Below are positions 60,596-64,000 of a stretch of 64,000 nt of DNA, one piece after another (position 1 is the stretch's first letter; every line of letters begins with the position of its first letter). Origin of the DNA: Vesta saturnalis (lineage: Eukaryota > Arthropoda > Insecta > Coleoptera > Lampyridae); assembly GCA_036346205.1 (NCBI GenBank), contig JARFJB010001910.1, forward strand, positions 4,459,501-4,523,500, read 5' to 3'. The translations under genes and the position numbers were made by a program. Below the pieces are notes generated by a model. It was not told where the DNA came from. It searched no databases and was given only the letters and a program-made list of their open reading frames with translations.

Positions 60596-60597
<2 letters not shown>
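59460..60597. mobile_element. Penelope-like element pair in divergent orientation
   Basis: A minus-strand PLE 3' portion (about 59830-59465) reads ERIIREAIEIEKIPDALNKR and RNDALRIPPIW. A plus-strand copy (about 59840-60595) contains the endonuclease, then ERIIRNDALRIPTIWN, where the EAIEIEK segment is deleted. Both end with the same TTTTATTTGT-like terminus next to (AT)n tracts. Divergent partial copies are characteristic of Penelope insertions. Confidence 0.8.
59853..60323 (+). pseudogene. PLE GIY-YIG endonuclease
   Basis: The frame contains KPVILSYVKGVTDKVAKKFP and FLRNPKDKIHGENQGTYKVS, followed by CQKSCIGQTNRRLTVRSQEH. In the last, GTYKV and CIGQT occupy the GIY and YIG positions (the usual YIGQT Tyr is Cys here). 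SSLASHHLDTYHYID continues the domain. A stop at 60321-60323 falls where related proteins continue with ERIIRE. The reverse transcriptase is missing. PLE endonucleases nick target DNA for integration. Confidence 0.85.

Positions 60598-60656
<59 letters not shown>
60598..60656. repeat. (AT)n microsatellite between a PLE and a mariner-like element
   Basis: Pure AT alternation that forms the right border of the PLE and the left flank of the 60659-61381 element. Confidence 0.95.
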
Positions 60657-60658
<2 letters not shown>

Positions 60659-61379
60659 CGTGGTCGTAAAGGAAGGAATAAATTCAATATCTCGTAAAGC
60701 ACATTTTTTCAAAATCGCTCGGACCCGTCGATTTTATATTTTTCAGGGCATATTTTACGAAAAAAAAATTTTATACAGGGTGTCTCAAAAAAGATTTGCT
60801 AAAAAATTTTTTTCAAATTGCAACCCAATATGTTTATTGCATTTTTGGGTTACCCTTACAATTCTAAACATTTGTCATGTAGCATGTGCTATACCTAAGT
60901 CCAAACGTTTTGGAGTTATTCGCATTCAAAATTTAAAAATTGAAAAAAGGTCATGAAGAAAACGAAAAATAAAATAATTTTTATAACGTTTTATTATATC
61001 GAAAACAAAGATTCGTAAACTTAAAAATAATTTTATTTCAGCAAATGTTCGAAATGTCCTCCGTTAGTCAACTAACGCGCGAAATGGTTCGAAATGTGCA
61101 GCAGGAATTTGTAGATCGATTAGGCTATTGTCAGTTGACTAACGGAGGACATTTCGAACATTTGCTGAAATAAAATTATTTTAAGTTTACGAATCTTTGT
61201 TTTCGATATAATAAAACGTTATAAAAATTATTTTATGTTTTCATGATCTTTTTCAATTGTTAAATTTTTTCGTAACTCAAAGCTTGGATATAAACATCAC
61301 TGAATCAACAAGCTGATTTTTGAAAAAATTTTGAAATCTTTAAAACGAGATATTGCATTTATTCCTTCCTTTACGACCA

Positions 61380-61381
<2 letters not shown>
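60659..61381. mobile_element. Palindromic mariner-like remnant flanked by (TA)n on both sides
   Basis: GTGGTCGTAAAGGAAGGAAT on the left returns inverted at the right end, with TA outside each. Most of the element is one palindrome: left arm to about 61075, then the right arm, which has lost about 100 bp. The centre (61085-61170) encodes MVRNVQQEFVDRLGYCQLTN and GGHFEHLLK with a stop, the C-terminus of an IS630-like transposase. The final part of that coding text is also present in the left arm. Confidence 0.85.

Positions 61382-61382
<1 letters not shown>

Positions 61383-61445
<63 letters not shown>
61383..61445. repeat. (TA)n microsatellite, right flank of the palindromic remnant
   Basis: Pure TA alternation beginning at the right TA duplication. 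Confidence 0.95.
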
Positions 61446-61448
<3 letters not shown>

Positions 61449-62604
61449 GTAGTGCATTTATTGTATTTCCGAACCCATCACGTTAAATTCGCGTTTTTAA
61501 ATATCTCAACCTACCAAATGGAAATTAAAAGAAGTGAAATAATTTTAATAACATTTTTTTAAGGATAATTATGCAACCTCTTTTATAAGAAGTTCATTAC
61601 GAAAATAGGCAACATTGTAAAAACAAAAACAATAATCTATATCAAAATGACGTTTAAAACTTCATGTCAGTAGAGATTCATACACATAAATACATGTTAA
61701 CGTAAAAAATTCCAAAGCCGTCCGCTTCTATAAACATATCGGTAATACGGCTTTAGCATTTTCAATCATATTTATTTAACTTTTAGATTTATTTCGCTTT
61801 ATATTAGAAGACTTTATAAAGAAAATTTATGTAAAATTAAATTCTCTTTAAAAAAACTTTTTCTTATAAAATTAATTAATTAATGAAAAAAATTGAATTC
61901 TACCTTAGGAATTTTTTTGCAGCTAAATTACGCGTCATATCAAAAAATTGCATAGAACATAATTAATCGATATGTTTAAGGTCTATAGCTAGGTATTTTC
62001 ATATCTTTGAAATATGCAGCTGTTTTAGAAATATTTGATGAAAACCAAAAACTGGCCCTAATAAACCCCCCTCTGCGCGCTGTATTTCTCCCAAAATCTA
62101 ATCAGCTCTAAGCCAAATGAAAACAAGAATAAATATCTTGGCGAAACTTGGCCAAAAGTTGTAAAATGAGCTAATAAGTCGATTTAGCGATAGTGAAAAA
62201 AAAGTCGATGGGTTGGAATGTAAAAAAACGAGCCAATTCACAAATGGTTATGCAACACATGTTACACAAATATAATATAAGCATAAGTAAAACACATTTC
62301 TATTGTTAACACAGAGAGTAAAATGAAAATATTATTGATGACTGATGCCGTAGTGGAATGTGGCATAACCATTATAGTGGCATGTTACAAATGAAATAAA
62401 AGGTGGTATTACTGAAGAAAATTAAATCCGAACTTTCGAATGCTGCTGTAATATTAGATGTACTTTACCTATTTCCCAATATTACAAAAGTGTTCATATA
62501 ACAATATATCAAAAATAAATTGTCGGTACTTCTGTTTTTAAGATCAATATGAATTGTTAGCTTAAATAATCCAGACAAAAAAAAGCGGCAATATCGTTAA
62601 TTTA
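61446..62604. other. Anonymous AT-rich DNA
   Basis: No gene recognised. Confidence 0.5.
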
Positions 62605-62609
62605 TAAAA

Positions 62610-62685
62610 TTAACAATGCAAGCAAATGTTCAAAATGGCATCCTTCACATTCTAAACGGTATGCATGCCTTTTACGGATTGCTTA
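62610..62685 (-). pseudogene. Transposase C-terminal scrap
   Basis: The minus-strand text IRKRHAYRLECEGCHFEHLL matches the closing motif of IS630-like transposases (…G-HFEHLL). Nothing else of the element was recognised around it. Confidence 0.55.
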
Positions 62686-62689
62686 CACT

Positions 62690-63935
62690 GATACACCGCA
62701 TTTTTTGTGAAGGTCGGATTAATATTGTTACACACTGTCATTGATCTTCTGTCTAAATAATTTTGTGCGAATACGTACGTTTTAACTGAATGCAATAAAG
62801 AAAACGCTATATGAACAAAACATACTTGCCGAAACGATGATTCATTTTTTTTTTTGTTAATTCATTATTAATAAAATTAAAAAAAAACTTACTAAATAAG
62901 TTTGATTTTAAAATCTAGTCGTTTATTAAACTTTTTCTACAAGTATCGCAAATTACAACGTTAAATAAAAAAAATGAAACAAGTAATGATTAAAAATTCT
63001 AACAAAATTTTGTGTGCAAAACCAATCGATAATGAAACCTTACTTCGTAAAATATAGTGTGTGGTAAACATCGGTAGTAAATAATTAGGTAGCAAAGCGC
63101 CTCTTTGGGTCAATCAAAGGATGCTTTGCTGCATTTGTGAAGGGTTTTCAACTTCCAACCCTCGTGTTCCAATTTTCTCTCTCAAAGAAAGCAGTCATTG
63201 TTGCCGTATTCATTTTATATGGCACTACAACAGTAAAGGACTTCAAAATTTCATTTAACCGTATATAAAAGCTTGTGAGGTTAACAAGAAATTAAGGAAT
63301 CTCACAAATTACTTACCAAAACCTAGTATTTGAGATAGATATAGATTTAACGATAAATTGCGTAGCTTGTGTTAGTATATGTTATAATAAGTGCATTAAT
63401 GCATCTATTACTTCATATATGAATTTATGTAAAGTTAAGGTATAGTAGCGCCGGGGAGAGGTGTCTCATGGCGGACTCGAGGATCAGGCTATAATTATTA
63501 CTGTGAAATGCATCTGTTTCCCTTTATCTTAGTGCGAAGTTCCCACTTAAAGAAAGACGGGTTATAATATTACGTCTGCTATGTATTTTAAATGCAGGAC
63601 TTAAAAACGTATGTTGATTCTAAAGTCAAAGCGCATGACGCTGTCAGATGTCTTCTTGGCTATTTAACCTCAAATTATTCTTCGTATTTCGTTTCGTATA
63701 ATCGCATCGTGTTTTGTAGTTATAATAATAATTGATCTTTCGTCATTGCATTTGTAAACAACAGTTTTTTTCAAAACTATTATTATTAATATTCACTATT
63801 ACGAGGTAGGTGTATAATGCAAAATGTATTTCCAATTGATTGAATGCATTTATTTATTTTGCAGCAAATAATGATGTCATTAAAAGGTAAATCGTTGAAA
63901 AGCCAAACTCAAGTAATGTACTGCATTATTTCGAG
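62690..63935. other. Non-coding DNA, possible 5' region of a host gene
   Basis: Bases 63440-63620 are somewhat richer in GC. A TTTTGCAG/CAAATAATG...AAAAG/GTAAATC arrangement at about 63860-63895 could bound a tiny exon, but this is weak. Confidence 0.3.
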
Positions 63936-63986
63936 ATGGAACGCGATAACGGGGGGCCAAGTTTACCTTTAACTTCCATTATCCAG
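63936..63986 (+). CDS. Candidate first coding exon of a host gene
   Basis: GAG/ATGG gives a good start context at 63936. The frame MERDNGGPSLPLTSIIQ runs exactly to CAG/GTACGCT (GT at 63987-63988), a good donor in phase 0. The piece is richer in GC than the upstream kilobase. The window ends shortly after, so the rest of the gene is unseen and the call depends on these signals only. Confidence 0.35.
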
Positions 63987-64000
63987 GTACGCTAATAATT

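Overview
The window is a stretch of an AT-rich arthropod genome, most likely an insect. Evidence: canonical GT-AG introns, long (AT)n microsatellites, tRNA-derived repeats, and transposase, LINE, Penelope and piggyBac families typical of insect genomes. I see no bacterial-style operons, no rRNA genes, no CRISPR arrays and no recognisable viral genes. It is almost wholly transposon graveyard. Only two short segments look like host exons: 6542-6613, and 63936-63986 at the right edge. Neither is assigned to a gene.

Left part (1-13.2 kb). There is a TA-flanked IS630/Tc1-mariner-like element (483-1611), then two broken transposase fossils (2138-2390, 2751-3430), the second cut off by a 530-bp GTGTGTGC tract. 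A tRNA-like SINE remnant follows (4752-4822), then a divergent pair of Penelope-like (PLE) fragments (7575-8405). A decayed LINE on the minus strand (about 9990-13200) carries a PHD-type zinc finger, a coiled coil, an AP endonuclease and a reverse transcriptase.

Centre (13.7-24.2 kb). This is a nested structure. The outermost layer is an IS630-like element with arms of about 600 bp and its own transposase (22558-23552). One arm is split by a 7.7-kb element (14203-21923). That element carries one large minus-strand gene of three exons, tentatively an Academ-type transposase with an XPG/FEN-like nuclease region. Both of its subterminal regions are arrays of a TGCCGTACA motif in alternating orientation. 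This is the most interesting unit of the window.

25-35 kb. Here lie an IS630-like transposase (25260-26365), a tandemly duplicated anonymous repeat (26478-29969), and a PLE with reverse transcriptase and GIY-YIG endonuclease (30223-34582). The PLE is split by a 2.9-kb fold-back element with arms of about 1 kb. One arm of the fold-back contains a 490-bp PLE tail flanked by a 9-bp target duplication. That tail joins endonuclease C-terminus, (AT)n, a tRNA-like segment and a hammerhead-like motif.

35-53 kb. A LINE gag (ORF1) is split by a 985-bp insertion. A piggyBac with TTAA flanks follows (40017-42994). After it come several mariner-like elements: 43697-46522, 46826-47590, 48990-49771, 50015-51125 and 51455-53184. 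A tRNA-derived SINE lies at 47906-48256.

53-64 kb. Mostly anonymous AT-rich DNA with a 247-bp hairpin, a LINE C-terminus, an inverted PLE pair and a palindromic mariner-like remnant, the last two bounded by (AT)n tracts. Almost every transposon gene is frameshifted or stopped. Several frameshifts fall in 6-7 base homopolymer runs, so part of the damage could be assembly error.
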